64,000 nt of DNA from Vibrio ostreicida (GCF_013074385.2 NZ_JABEYA020000005.1:152288-216287); one strand, 5' to 3'. Shown: positions 55,545-63,892, counted from the stretch's first letter. Notes: generated from the sequence alone by a model not told the origin. A program made the numbers and translations.

Positions 55545-57560
55545 ATGCTTCGCTTGGTGCACGACCTCAAAACCAACACGTATGAGCACGTTGATTTTCA
55601 ACCTGTTGAAACGTCTAACCGTCCTCGACTGACTGAGCACTTCGATAACCAGTTAGTTAGGTCTCTTGATTTCGTTGACCACACCGATTCAAACAATAAA
55701 TATCAATCGTTGCGCCGTCATGCCTTAACGCAAGCTATTCATTCTTGGGATGTTTCCGATAATGTGCGCCCTGTTTTCTCAAACCCTTGTTATGACCTTG
55801 CGCCCTTATTTCGCCGTAATGGTGACTTTGGCCGTCATATGAAGCGTTCATATTTGGACATAGCCAAGAAGCAAAACGAGCGTCAAGCCTTTATTGAAGT
55901 GCAAGCCGCCAACGCTAGGCTTACTCAACATACCTATAGTGCGGCAATGAGTGATGAGGATGTTTGTCAACTCGCGAAAGCAAAATCACGCTCGTTCGCT
56001 AAGCAAATTCTCTCTATTGAGGGTGAATCTCATCAGTTTGCTAAAGCCTGTGAGCTGCTCGAATCCCTCGGGCTTTCTTTCCGTGATGAGTTGATCGCTC
56101 AAAAGTCCTCATCAGGTGAATTGTATTCACTGGTCAATCGCGTTTGTGATGAAATTTTTCTTCGTAGACAGTTACGCAAAAAATGTGCGTTAACAGTCGA
56201 ACAGGTCTCAAGAGACTTGGCACTTGTTCAAGAGAGAAAGCAAGTCTATTGCTCTGATTTCTCAGTCTATCGCCAACGTGATCGCATCGCATCAAATGAG
56301 CAAGTGCTTGAAAATACCGTTGCTTTTGATGAGGACGATTTAGAAAACTGGTTCACTATCGCTGAACTGTCCAAAAAATCCGTTTCAAACACTGAGCTTC
56401 GCCGTGGCGAAATGTTCACCCGCTTACGTGGCTTTGAAGAAATCGCCCAAGAGTCTGGTCATGACGCTGTTTTTTATACCACTACAGCCCCTAGCCGCTT
56501 TCATGCTGTCTCTAACGGTGAGGTGAATCCTAAATGGTTACAGGCTGGCAAGCCTACCGCAAAGCAAGCGCACTTACATTTAATGGATGTGTGGCAGGAT
56601 CTTGGAAAGCTGCTCGATAAAAAGGACATCAAACTATATGGAATACGCATTGCGGAGCCACATCAAGACGGTACGCCTCATCATCACTTTTTGCTGTTCA
56701 TGCGTCCAGAGCATCGTGAAACCGTCACCCATGAATTTAATCGTCTTGCTATGAGTGATTCACCAAGTGAGCGCGGCGCTAAGAAATATCGATTCAAAGC
56801 AAAGACTATTGATTGGCAAAAAGGGTCCGCCATTGGTTATGTCGCTAAGTACCTGAGCAAAAACATTGATGGTCAGCATATCGATTGTGATAAAGGCTCT
56901 CGATTAAGCGGTATTGAGGCGGCTGAGCGTGTTGTCACTTGGGCGCGAGTGAATCAAATCAAACAATTTCAATTCATAGGCGGTCCGTCGGTTACGGTGT
57001 GGCGTGAGATGCGTCGGTTGAGAGACGAATTTAAAGAGGATAGCACCGTGTTATCAGACATTAGTGAAACTGAGCATTACATGCTTGAGAAGATACGCAA
57101 AGCCGCTGACATCGGCGATTGGAAGGATTTTTGTCAGGCGATGGGAGGCGTTTTCGTTAAGCGCAAAGACCAGCCTGTCCGTGTTCAATACAACGCGCCG
57201 GACGCCATCGAAAAGCTATTAACGTCCGGTGAATTCTCCCCCACTCGCTTTGGTGATGCGGCTCAAGGTCGCGTGTCTGGCCTTCTGTTTAAGAATGTGT
57301 TTTTGGCTACTCGTTTTCGTAACTGGAAAACGCAAAATAAACAGCAGTTCTTAGCTGCTCAGAAAACCATTATGAAAGGGACGGCTGATTTCTTTGATGC
57401 GCTCGAAGCGCAAGCCGAATATACGCGAATGGCTGAACAGCGTTATGCACAATATGAGGAATACGTTGCTTATATCGAAGAGTTGCAAGCTCTTGTGCTC
57501 TTAGGCGATATCGAGGGCGCGTGTTTGGTGGGCGCAGCCCCGCCAGACATGCGCCATTGA
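55545..57560 (+). CDS. Phage replication initiation endonuclease (HUH, GpA-like)
   Basis: 671 residues. The HUH metal-binding motif is in IRIAEPHQDGTPHHHFLLF (His379-His381). The catalytic motif AIGYVAKYLSKNID carries two tyrosines, Tyr432 and Tyr436, as in two-tyrosine GpA-type enzymes. It would nick the plus strand at the phage origin to start rolling-circle replication. It is larger than f1 pII (410), with a long N-terminal extension of unknown role. It is the first gene of the rightward operon. Confidence 0.88.
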   Translation: MLRLVHDLKTNTYEHVDFQPVETSNRPRLTEHFDNQLVRSLDFVDHTDSNNKYQSLRRHALTQAIHSWDVSDNVRPVFSNPCYDLAPLFRRNGDFGRHMKRSYLDIAKKQNERQAFIEVQAANARLTQHTYSAAMSDEDVCQLAKAKSRSFAKQILSIEGESHQFAKACELLESLGLSFRDELIAQKSSSGELYSLVNRVCDEIFLRRQLRKKCALTVEQVSRDLALVQERKQVYCSDFSVYRQRDRIASNEQVLENTVAFDEDDLENWFTIAELSKKSVSNTELRRGEMFTRLRGFEEIAQESGHDAVFYTTTAPSRFHAVSNGEVNPKWLQAGKPTAKQAHLHLMDVWQDLGKLLDKKDIKLYGIRIAEPHQDGTPHHHFLLFMRPEHRETVTHEFNRLAMSDSPSERGAKKYRFKAKTIDWQKGSAIGYVAKYLSKNIDGQHIDCDKGSRLSGIEAAERVVTWARVNQIKQFQFIGGPSVTVWREMRRLRDEFKEDSTVLSDISETEHYMLEKIRKAADIGDWKDFCQAMGGVFVKRKDQPVRVQYNAPDAIEKLLTSGEFSPTRFGDAAQGRVSGLLFKNVFLATRFRNWKTQNKQQFLAAQKTIMKGTADFFDALEAQAEYTRMAEQRYAQYEEYVAYIEELQALVLLGDIEGACLVGAAPPDMRH

Positions 57561-57629
57561 TGTCGCCCTTGGACTTGTGTCAATAACTCCCGCTTTTCAC
57601 TTTTTTAAACGTCAATAAAGGTAATAACT

Positions 57630-57938
57630 ATGAAACTCGAAGGATTAATTTTAGACGAATCGGACATCATTCAAGAATCCAAAACGGGGCGCGGCGGTGA
57701 GCTGTTGCTATTGGGGAAAATTAACCTCATCACCACACACCCCACCGACACGATTGAGGTCAAAATCAGTGCGGAACTGTGGAATTCAGGCAAAGCAGGC
57801 CAGACGCTCAAACAGTGCGTTGGCCAGCGTATGACCTTCGACATTCAATACAAAGAATTCAGTTTTGGTAATGATGAGGGGAAGCACGTTGCGTTAACTG
57901 GCTTTCACCTCTTTGCTCTACCACAACTCAGTAAATAG
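57630..57938 (+). CDS. Phage ssDNA-binding protein (gpV-like)
   Basis: 102 residues, beta-rich (LEGLILDESDIIQESKTGRG, GQRMTFDIQYKEFSFGNDEG), with AAGG before the ATG. Position right after rep and size fit gpV, which coats progeny single strands before assembly. The call rests on context plus size and fold pattern more than on a catalytic motif. Confidence 0.75.
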   Translation: MKLEGLILDESDIIQESKTGRGGELLLLGKINLITTHPTDTIEVKISAELWNSGKAGQTLKQCVGQRMTFDIQYKEFSFGNDEGKHVALTGFHLFALPQLSK

Positions 57939-57946
57939 GCGAAATT

Positions 57947-58045
57947 ATGACAGTTGAGCAATTCGAAGCGTTTTATCTTTTGATTTTTTGCATTGGTTTA
58001 ATGCTCTGCTTTTTGCTTGGCTGCATATATGGAGGTCAACGTTAA
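57947..58045 (+). CDS. Small phage membrane protein (pVII/pIX-like)
   Basis: 32 residues: MTVEQFEAFYLLIFCIGLML then CFLLGCIYGGQR. It is one hydrophobic helix with acidic N-terminus and basic C-terminus, like the pVII/pIX caps of the virion. Its stop overlaps the next ATG (TAATG), so the two are coupled. Confidence 0.7.
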   Translation: MTVEQFEAFYLLIFCIGLMLCFLLGCIYGGQR

Positions 58046-58161
58046 TGCCAACGGTAGAATTTGTAATCGGGTCATTACTGACCGCGTCCGTTTTGGGGTA
58101 CGCAGGAGCCAAGAGCATTTTAATGTTCAAGCAAGCTTCTGAAACCTCTATTTCTAACTAA
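58045..58161 (+). CDS. Second small phage membrane protein (pVII/pIX-like)
   Basis: 38 residues: MPTVEFVIGSLLTASVLGYA then GAKSILMFKQASETSISN. It is a single hydrophobic segment followed by a polar tail. It overlaps the preceding ORF by 1 bp and lies 22 bp before the major coat gene, the standard place for the second cap protein. Confidence 0.7.
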   Translation: MPTVEFVIGSLLTASVLGYAGAKSILMFKQASETSISN

Positions 58162-58183
58162 CCATCCTAAAAAGGAAATCAAC

Positions 58184-58420
58184 ATGAAAAAACTGTTAAT
58201 TGGCTTAAAAAATCGTGCACCTGTTGTTGCTTTAGGTGTTGTCTCTCTTACTTCCGGTGTTGCTCATGCGGCTCTGGGTGTCGAGGCTCAAGCGGCGGCT
58301 GACGCTCTAACGGGTGCGGCTACCGATTATATTGCAATGGCTTGGGGGATCGTCCCTATCGTTGTGGTTGGCTTTATTGGTATCAAGCTATTCAGGAAAT
58401 CAGCAAACAAAGCCACTTAA
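58184..58420 (+). CDS. Major coat protein (pVIII-like)
   Basis: 78-residue precursor with AAGGA upstream. The signal peptide (residues 1-29, ending VAHA) is followed by a mature protein of about 49 residues. That has an acidic/Ala-rich N-terminus (LGVEAQAAADALTGAATDYI), a membrane helix (WGIVPIVVVGFIGIKLF) and a basic end (RKSANKAT). This is the textbook layout of an inovirus major coat. Confidence 0.9.
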   Translation: MKKLLIGLKNRAPVVALGVVSLTSGVAHAALGVEAQAAADALTGAATDYIAMAWGIVPIVVVGFIGIKLFRKSANKAT

Positions 58421-58427
58421 TATCACC

Positions 58428-58461
58428 AGTGTGGGCGGTTCGCTGCCCCACTTTCCCTTCT
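58428..58461 (+). terminator. Partial terminator after the major coat gene
   Basis: GTGGGC and GCCCCAC pair with one bulged C, followed by TTTCCCTTCTTTTC. Inoviruses often place a leaky terminator here to boost coat-protein mRNA over downstream genes. Confidence 0.6.
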
Positions 58462-58477
58462 TTTCTTGGATACCGCG

Positions 58478-59947
58478 ATGAACAAACCACAAAGCGCCAT
58501 GATTGCCTTGCTACTCTCAGCCGTTTCGTTTAATGCGGTCTCTGCGTTAGTCAAATTGACGGGCTGGGTTAACACCGTCAATCGAGTGACCTGTGTTTCT
58601 GTGGGGGATGTGATTGAACCGAATGACTTGCAAGGTTGTACTCTCATTTCAACGGTGTTCGGTAATGAAGTCAACAAAGGCCCCATTCTTAGTGTGACGG
58701 TCGCTTCCTCGTATCTGTCGGTGACGACGTCCCAATCAGGAGGTAACGACCTGTTTTATTATTCGGATATTGCCTCTTGCCCGGATGGCGAAGTCCCCGA
58801 CCCCGCAACCGGACAGTGCGGTCCTGCGTGTCCTGACGGTCAGCAACCCGACCCCGTGACGGGCGAATGTGTCGAGGTGGCCTACTGCGACCTTTCTTCT
58901 ACTTGGGATGAGATATTCAGTGCTGAAATGGCGTGCGCCGAATCAAGTGGCATATTTAGGTTTAGTTGCTCTGATTTCTTGGACACGCTCGATATGTCTT
59001 GCACTCAACCGCGCGAATGTGTCATAGGGATGCCTACCTATCCCGAGTGTTTAGGGGATATCGACCCAACCGACCCTATAACCCCGCCCGATGGCGGTTT
59101 CAATCCTGGTACGCCACCGACGTCTAACCCTTCGACTCCGTCCTTTGAAAAGCCTGAACCGGATCATGTTACCCCAACCGATAGCACCGATACCGCAGTT
59201 TTGGAGGGCATTCAAAATCTTAATAGGGACAACAATAATGCCTTTAATGCCCTCAATACCGACGTCAACAAAGGTTTTTCTGATGTGAACAACGCGCTCA
59301 ATCAATCTAATGCTTATCAGGCTGCGACTGGCGTTCTTATCAGTGAGCAAATGAATCAAGATTACGCCTTGCATCAGGCGAATAAAGCGGCGCAATTACA
59401 AACAACAGGGGCGGTCATGTCAGGCACGGACGCCACGGTATCCGCGATTAGTGGTCAAACAGGTGCGTTAGGCTCAAAGCTTGATGATATAGCTAGCTTA
59501 CTTGGTGATTCTGGTGAAGCCCCTTGCGATCCTTTAGCTGACCCAAGAGGTTGTGAGGGTGACCACGGTTTGAAGGGGGACTTTATCGAGACCATATCAT
59601 CCCAATTAGGTACTCAGTTTTCTAGTGATTTAAACGATTCTGAGGGCGTTTTGATGTCAACCATCCAAGGCACGATTGATAGCCCGTTAACGGTTGATAT
59701 GGAGGTGGTTGGCGGTGATGCAAAAACCATGTTAATGGAGTCGTTAGGGTTTAATTCTGGTTGCCAGCCTTTGACTCTTGGCAGTCATGAAGGATCAACA
59801 ATTGAATTGTCATGCAGTTTAAGCGAGCAAATCAAAGTGATTCTCTCTTTTCTCATTGGGGCTTACACCATCATGACGCTATTCGATATTCTTCTCAATG
59901 GCATAACCCCTGCGGGTATTAAGCCAAGCGCAACGAGGCACGCATAA
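58478..59947 (+). CDS. Minor coat/adsorption protein (pIII-like)
   Basis: 489 residues from the ATG at 58478; an in-frame TTG 4 codons earlier is less likely. The signal peptide ends FNAVSA. The N-terminal domains are Cys-rich with a duplicated CPDG-x2-PDP-x-TG-x-C unit (near residues 103-132). A Pro/Thr linker and a helical Asn-rich region follow. A C-terminal membrane anchor (IKVILSFLIGAYTIMTLFDI) ends the protein. It should bind the host pilus/TolA. It overlaps the next gene by 1 bp. Confidence 0.85.
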   Translation: MNKPQSAMIALLLSAVSFNAVSALVKLTGWVNTVNRVTCVSVGDVIEPNDLQGCTLISTVFGNEVNKGPILSVTVASSYLSVTTSQSGGNDLFYYSDIASCPDGEVPDPATGQCGPACPDGQQPDPVTGECVEVAYCDLSSTWDEIFSAEMACAESSGIFRFSCSDFLDTLDMSCTQPRECVIGMPTYPECLGDIDPTDPITPPDGGFNPGTPPTSNPSTPSFEKPEPDHVTPTDSTDTAVLEGIQNLNRDNNNAFNALNTDVNKGFSDVNNALNQSNAYQAATGVLISEQMNQDYALHQANKAAQLQTTGAVMSGTDATVSAISGQTGALGSKLDDIASLLGDSGEAPCDPLADPRGCEGDHGLKGDFIETISSQLGTQFSSDLNDSEGVLMSTIQGTIDSPLTVDMEVVGGDAKTMLMESLGFNSGCQPLTLGSHEGSTIELSCSLSEQIKVILSFLIGAYTIMTLFDILLNGITPAGIKPSATRHA

Positions 59948-60309
59948 TGATTGCACTATTACCCATTTTAGGCACGATTGGCAACGCAATGCGCTTGCCA
60001 GCTTTAGCGGCGTTTCTTGGTGGTCTTTCGGCTAAAATATTTGGTTTCTTCTTTCTTCGGTACACAAAGCAAATCGCAATCAATTTGACCATTGTTACCA
60101 TGATTGTTGGGTTAGCTACGGCGGTGAGTTATTCAATATATGCCTTACTCACCGCTATTCATTTCGTTGCCCCTTCAGTCATTTCTCAAGCTTGGGGCTT
60201 CTTCGTTCCTGATATCGCGGTCCCTTGTGTCAGTACCATTCTTTCCGCTCGTATTATGTGTTGGGTCTGGGAGTGGCAAGTCTATATCGTAACGAAGGTG
60301 GCTGGCTAA
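59947..60309 (+). CDS. Minor coat protein (pVI-like)
   Basis: 120 residues with three hydrophobic stretches (ALLPILGTIGNAMRLPALAA, AINLTIVTMIVGLATAVSYS, AWGFFVPDIAVPCVSTILSA). Position between pIII and pI, size and hydrophobicity match pVI of Vibrio filamentous phages. It overlaps both neighbours (TAATG type), showing tight translational coupling. Confidence 0.8.
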   Translation: MIALLPILGTIGNAMRLPALAAFLGGLSAKIFGFFFLRYTKQIAINLTIVTMIVGLATAVSYSIYALLTAIHFVAPSVISQAWGFFVPDIAVPCVSTILSARIMCWVWEWQVYIVTKVAG

Positions 60310-61376
60310 TGGCTCAAGTATTTTTTGTTACGGGCAAGCTTGGCGGCGGTAAATCGCTTGTCTCGGTGAGTAAAATTCGTGAGGCTTTGCAGCGTGGCGT
60401 TCCTGTCGCAACGAACCTTAATATTAACCTTAAAGAGATGATAGGACGCGATAAAAAGAACACCCGTCTTTATCGCCTGCCAGACAAGCCAGTTGTTGAG
60501 GATTTGCAAGTCATCGGTAGTGCCAATAAATCCTATGATACGAGTAAAGACGGTTTGATTGTTCTAGACGAATGTGGCACGTGGTTTAACTCTAGAACAT
60601 GGAACGATAAGAACCGACAGAAATTAATTGATCACCTTTTGCATATTCGAAAGCTTGGTTGGGATGTGATTTTTATTGTTCAAGATATTGCGATTGTAGA
60701 CAAGCAAGCTCGCCTTGCACTGGCCGAGCATACTGTTTTTTGTCGCCGCATGGATAGAATGCAAATCCCTGTTGTTTCCTTTCTTGTTTGGATGTTCACG
60801 CTCGGCCAGTGTCGCTTGCCCTTGCCGAAACTTCATATAGGCATCGTGAAATACGGGGATAACGCTCAATCGCTTACCGTAGACAAATGGATGCTTTGGG
60901 GTACGGACCTTTATTCTAGTTACGATACTAAGCAAATGTTTAGCCCTAACTACCCTCACGGCGTTTATTCCGTATTGCCTCCTTATTATGTGCATGGACG
61001 GTATACTGTCCCCTACACGGCGAGAAACATTATGCGTATTACAAAAATATACTTTCGTAAATACTCACGCTTCACCATGTTATTTTTGGGTGTCGCTGTG
61101 GCTTCCTTCATTTCGTATTTAACACGTCCTACCGTTGATCCCATTGTTGAGGTCACTCAACAGGTCGAGCAAAACGTGCCTAGCGTTGATTTGTCGGGCT
61201 ATCGCATTGTGAGCTATATGAACGCTCCCAATCAGCCACTTTATTTTGAGTTGGATAAATCTGGGGTTCGTATTTCAAGTATCGAGCTTGCATCTTTGGG
61301 GTATTCATTTGAATCTAATTCAAGGTGTCAATTGACTTTGATGAAAAATGACATTTACGAGCGTATTCACTGTTAA
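60309..61376 (+). CDS. Phage assembly ATPase (pI / Zot-domain protein)
   Basis: 355 residues from the ATG at 60309, overlapping the upstream stop; the frame extends back to 60225 inside the pVI gene. Walker A FVTGKLGGGKSLVSV (residues 7-21), Walker B GLIVLDECGTWFNSRTW and a single membrane segment near 260-280 (RFTMLFLGVAVASFISYLT) give the pI layout. It drives coat assembly and extrusion from the inner membrane. The C-terminus lacks an FCIGRL-like peptide, so enterotoxin activity is not implied. Confidence 0.9.
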   Translation: MAQVFFVTGKLGGGKSLVSVSKIREALQRGVPVATNLNINLKEMIGRDKKNTRLYRLPDKPVVEDLQVIGSANKSYDTSKDGLIVLDECGTWFNSRTWNDKNRQKLIDHLLHIRKLGWDVIFIVQDIAIVDKQARLALAEHTVFCRRMDRMQIPVVSFLVWMFTLGQCRLPLPKLHIGIVKYGDNAQSLTVDKWMLWGTDLYSSYDTKQMFSPNYPHGVYSVLPPYYVHGRYTVPYTARNIMRITKIYFRKYSRFTMLFLGVAVASFISYLTRPTVDPIVEVTQQVEQNVPSVDLSGYRIVSYMNAPNQPLYFELDKSGVRISSIELASLGYSFESNSRCQLTLMKNDIYERIHC

Positions 61377-61418
61377 TTCTCTGGCGTATATTAATTTCAT
61401 TAAATCAAGGTTTATAAA

Positions 61419-62639
61419 ATGCGCAATTTTGTTATAGGTATCCTTTTTGCTTTTCATTTCTTATGTCTCTTACTGCTGACGGCATCCTGTTTTGCTTCTG
61501 AATCTTCTACGTTTGAGACGTCCAACACGCCCATTGCTGAGTTTGTTTCTTGGGGAGCGCGTGAGATAGGTCAACCGATTGTGCTCGGTCAGGGAGTGAC
61601 GGGAACCGTCAGCTTTACCGCTCCAAACCTCAAGCCAGATGAACATGCATCGTTTTTTAACAACGTCTTATCCGCTCATGGGTATTGGGTTCAATTCGAA
61701 GATGGTTTCTATGTTGTTAAGCCGAAAGAGGATCAAATCAAATTGATTGAGCCGTCATTGGTTAAACTGTATAGGCTTAACCATGTGCGAAACTCTAAGC
61801 TTGTTGATGTGATTAATTCTACGCTTCAAGCAACGAGAACTCAGTCGGTTAAAGATAGCCCCATTAACAATTTTACTGTTGAGGTCTTACCGACAACCAA
61901 CGGCTTATTGGTAACTGGAACGAAAGAACAGCTAAGTAAAATTGATATTTTAATACAGGCGATTGACAGTCCTCAAAAACAAGTCTTTATCGAAGCAATA
62001 ATAACAGAAGTGACTTTTAGTGATGCTCAAGAAATTGGCGTGAATATGCAATTGGCACTTGATAAGGCGGGCTTTGTAACGAATACAACCGTGGTTGATG
62101 TATTAACAGATAGTGCCGCTATGTTTTCAGGCGGAAATTTTAACGCCTTAGTTAAAGCGGTCATGAATAATGAAGATTCAGAGCTATTATCTCGCCCTAA
62201 CATATTAATAATGGATAGGGAGCGCGGTTATATAACAGTGGGTCAAAACGTGCCTTTCCTTACTTCATCAGAGGTTACGGACGGTGGTAATACGGTGCAA
62301 CGTATTGAGCGTCATGATGTGGGTATTTTATTGGAGGTGACACCTCACGTTATCGGTGACGAAATAATCTTATCGATAGGTCAAGAATCTTCATCAGTGA
62401 CTAACTCTACCCTAGCGTCCGATATCATCATCAATAAACGTACGCTTCAATCAGTCGTCAAGGTGCAAAATAAGCAAACCATTGTTCTTGGTGGTTTAAT
62501 GTCTAAATCTGAGCATATGAGCGAAACTGGTATCCCCGTTCTTATGGATATACCGCTCCTCGGGTCTTTGTTTAGGTCAGAAAAAACGGAAAAGATACAA
62601 AAGGAATTAAAAATAGTTATGAGAACAACAATTTTTTAA
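61419..62639 (+). CDS. Phage secretin (pIV-like)
   Basis: 406 residues. A signal peptide (ending CFA) is followed by an N0-type domain (GAREIGQPIVLGQGVTGTVS) and an N1 domain (LNHVRNSKLVDVINSTLQAT). The secretin core contains QVFIEAIITEVTFSDAQEIG, ELLSRPNILIMDRERGYITV, VGILLEVTPHVIGDEIILSI and TIVLGGLMSKSEHMSETGIP. It ends VMRTTIF. It forms the outer-membrane exit pore, so this phage need not borrow the host type II secretin as CTX phage does. Confidence 0.92.
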   Translation: MRNFVIGILFAFHFLCLLLLTASCFASESSTFETSNTPIAEFVSWGAREIGQPIVLGQGVTGTVSFTAPNLKPDEHASFFNNVLSAHGYWVQFEDGFYVVKPKEDQIKLIEPSLVKLYRLNHVRNSKLVDVINSTLQATRTQSVKDSPINNFTVEVLPTTNGLLVTGTKEQLSKIDILIQAIDSPQKQVFIEAIITEVTFSDAQEIGVNMQLALDKAGFVTNTTVVDVLTDSAAMFSGGNFNALVKAVMNNEDSELLSRPNILIMDRERGYITVGQNVPFLTSSEVTDGGNTVQRIERHDVGILLEVTPHVIGDEIILSIGQESSSVTNSTLASDIIINKRTLQSVVKVQNKQTIVLGGLMSKSEHMSETGIPVLMDIPLLGSLFRSEKTEKIQKELKIVMRTTIF

Positions 62640-62859
62640 ACGCTTCACCTGTAAATTGTGACCAGTGCAAGCGGTTTTTTGCTTGCTCTGGGCGTAATTT
62701 GAACAAGCGAAGCGCGTTAGCTTGTGAAAAAAAAGAAACGAGCAAATTTTAGTCTTTCGTCTGTAAATACTTGTATATCTAAAGGTTACTCCTAATTTGT
62801 AGCTGAACAACACCCTGCTAAGGTGTGAGCAACGCAATACCGATGCCGCCGCATACCCC
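62640..62859. other. Phage intergenic region with hairpins
   Basis: It contains GCAAGC-N8-GCTTGC (62667-62686, T6 in the loop), ACAAGC-N11-GCTTGT (62703-62725) followed by an A8 run, and ACACC-N7-GGTGT (62810-62826). It may contain the transcription end of the structural operon, the complementary-strand origin or the packaging signal. I cannot tell which. Confidence 0.5.
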
Positions 62860-63276
62860 TTAAACACCAAACAGAGACTCACAGAGCACGCTTAGTTCAA
62901 TCTCATCACATCCAGACAAGTCTGAGCGCATTGCTTTTACAATTTTACTAAAGGATAGATACGATTCTTTATTGTCCAATGAATCGTGTTTTTGAAAGAA
63001 AGAATTCACTGTTGTTACAACTGCTTTACTACCTAGCAAAATTACTCGTGTTTTGGATTGATTTAATTGCTTTAGCTGCTCAACACTACGCTGCTCCGAA
63101 TGCGTTGCTGAACTTGCGATTTCAGCAACAACATTTAAAAAATCCAGATAGGCTGAACTCCGTATTTCAACATGTTTTTTTTTCTTTTCCGTGCGACTTC
63201 CCAGCCAAAACTGAACTAGCGCACTAGAAAGTACACCACCAATTCCGATCAGAGCCACAACCACTTTAATATCCAT
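62860..63276 (-). CDS. Phage accessory protein with N-terminal membrane anchor
   Basis: 138 residues from the ATG at 63276, with AAGGAG 5-7 bp upstream. One N-terminal membrane helix (VVVALIGIGGVLSSALVQFWLG) is followed by a basic patch (SRTEKKKKH). A cytoplasmic helical domain follows (YLDFLNVVAEIASSATHSEQ, SVEQLKQLNQSKTRVILLGS). It is opposite in strand to the structural genes, the position where inoviruses carry cargo. Function unknown; an effect on the host, such as superinfection exclusion, is a guess. Confidence 0.7.
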   Translation of the reverse strand: MDIKVVVALIGIGGVLSSALVQFWLGSRTEKKKKHVEIRSSAYLDFLNVVAEIASSATHSEQRSVEQLKQLNQSKTRVILLGSKAVVTTVNSFFQKHDSLDNKESYLSFSKIVKAMRSDLSGCDEIELSVLCESLFGV

Positions 63277-63412
63277 GTCTCTCCTTATAGGTATCACGAC
63301 CACAGAACGCGCGCCCACCTATTATCATTTTAAATCCCAATACATTACCAAATAAGATGCATAAAACACATATACACTTTAAGTATAACTTTTTAATAAC
63401 AGTAAGCAACTC

Positions 63413-63437
63413 ACTAAGGCCCTTTCAGAGCCTTAGT
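63413..63437 (-). terminator. Hairpin after the right-end regulator gene
   Basis: ACTAAGGC and GCCTTAGT form a perfect 8-bp stem 5 bp past the regulator's stop. There is no T-run, so its termination strength is uncertain. Confidence 0.5.
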
Positions 63438-63442
63438 TATTG

Positions 63443-63811
63443 TTATCGTTTCATTGCACTAATAAAACGCGCCAGTTTTAACAGCTGAGTAGACGTTTTA
63501 ATCTCCAACTCTGAGTTAATCTCCAGTAGTCCGATTCCGGCTAATATTTGCTGAGGAGTGATCAGCTGTCCAGTGGGTAACTCCATTCTGCTTCTGTTCA
63601 TACTAAAACCGATCCAATCTTTACTGTAAGAGAGTTCTAGCCGTTTATACATCCTCATAAGCCGTTTACACTCTTTTGGAATGGTCGCTCCCTTATCCCA
63701 ATGTTTGACGGTAGTCACAGTTTTGAAACACAATTTTGCTGTGTCTTCGACCGATAACCCGCATTCAAATTCACGAAAACAGTAATTCTTGGTCATTTCG
63801 TGGTACTTCAT
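63443..63811 (-). CDS. Phage regulatory protein (DUF3653-like)
   Basis: 122 residues from the ATG at 63811 (AGGGG about 9 bp upstream); the frame is open to a TTG at 63844. A helix-turn-helix-like part reads FECGLSVEDTAKLCFKTVTT, then VKHWDKGATIPKECKRLMRM. It is followed by DWIGFSMNRSRMELPTGQLI and TPQQ, a pattern of Vibrio phage regulators of the DUF3653 type. It is the last gene before attR, co-oriented with the accessory gene and the left-end repressor in the circular genome. Confidence 0.7.
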   Translation of the reverse strand: MKYHEMTKNYCFREFECGLSVEDTAKLCFKTVTTVKHWDKGATIPKECKRLMRMYKRLELSYSKDWIGFSMNRSRMELPTGQLITPQQILAGIGLLEINSELEIKTSTQLLKLARFISAMKR

Positions 63812-63863
63812 TGTTGGAACCCCTAAACATAGGAGTATCCACAATTAGTTGATATGAAACATG

Positions 63864-63892
63864 TTTTAACATAAGGGTGCATAATACGCACT
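63864..63892 (-). other. attR: dif-like site with 7-bp centre at the right prophage end
   Basis: On the minus strand: XerC arm AGTGCGTATTA, 7-bp centre TGCACCC, XerD arm TTATGTTAAAA. The XerC arm is host-like, while the XerD arm and the longer G/C-rich centre are phage-like. Combining its XerC arm with the attL centre and XerD arm gives a canonical 28-bp dif. Confidence 0.82.

Larger units (their letters stand above)
55016..63881 (+). mobile_element. Filamentous (inovirus) prophage integrated at dif
   Basis: 8,866 bp between the XerC cut points of two dif-like sites. It holds a full inovirus set in canonical order: repressor, replication protein, ssDNA-binding protein, small coat proteins, major coat, adsorption protein, pVI-like protein, pI/Zot and secretin, plus two leftward genes at the right end. 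There is no integrase gene, so integration relies on host XerC/XerD. All structural genes look intact, so the phage may be functional. Confidence 0.9.

Noticed and set aside
60309..61376. Zot as an enterotoxin
   Set aside because: The Zot-domain name covers all pI-type assembly ATPases. The C-terminus here lacks the FCIGRL-like peptide, so only the phage assembly role is supported.
62607..62882. 91-codon minus-strand ORF after the secretin gene
   Set aside because: It overlaps the secretin end, the hairpin region and the accessory gene end, has no ribosome site and resembles no phage protein.
62979..63227. 82-codon plus-strand ORF in the prophage right end
   Set aside because: It is antisense to the accessory membrane-protein gene, which has the better ribosome site and membrane-protein layout.
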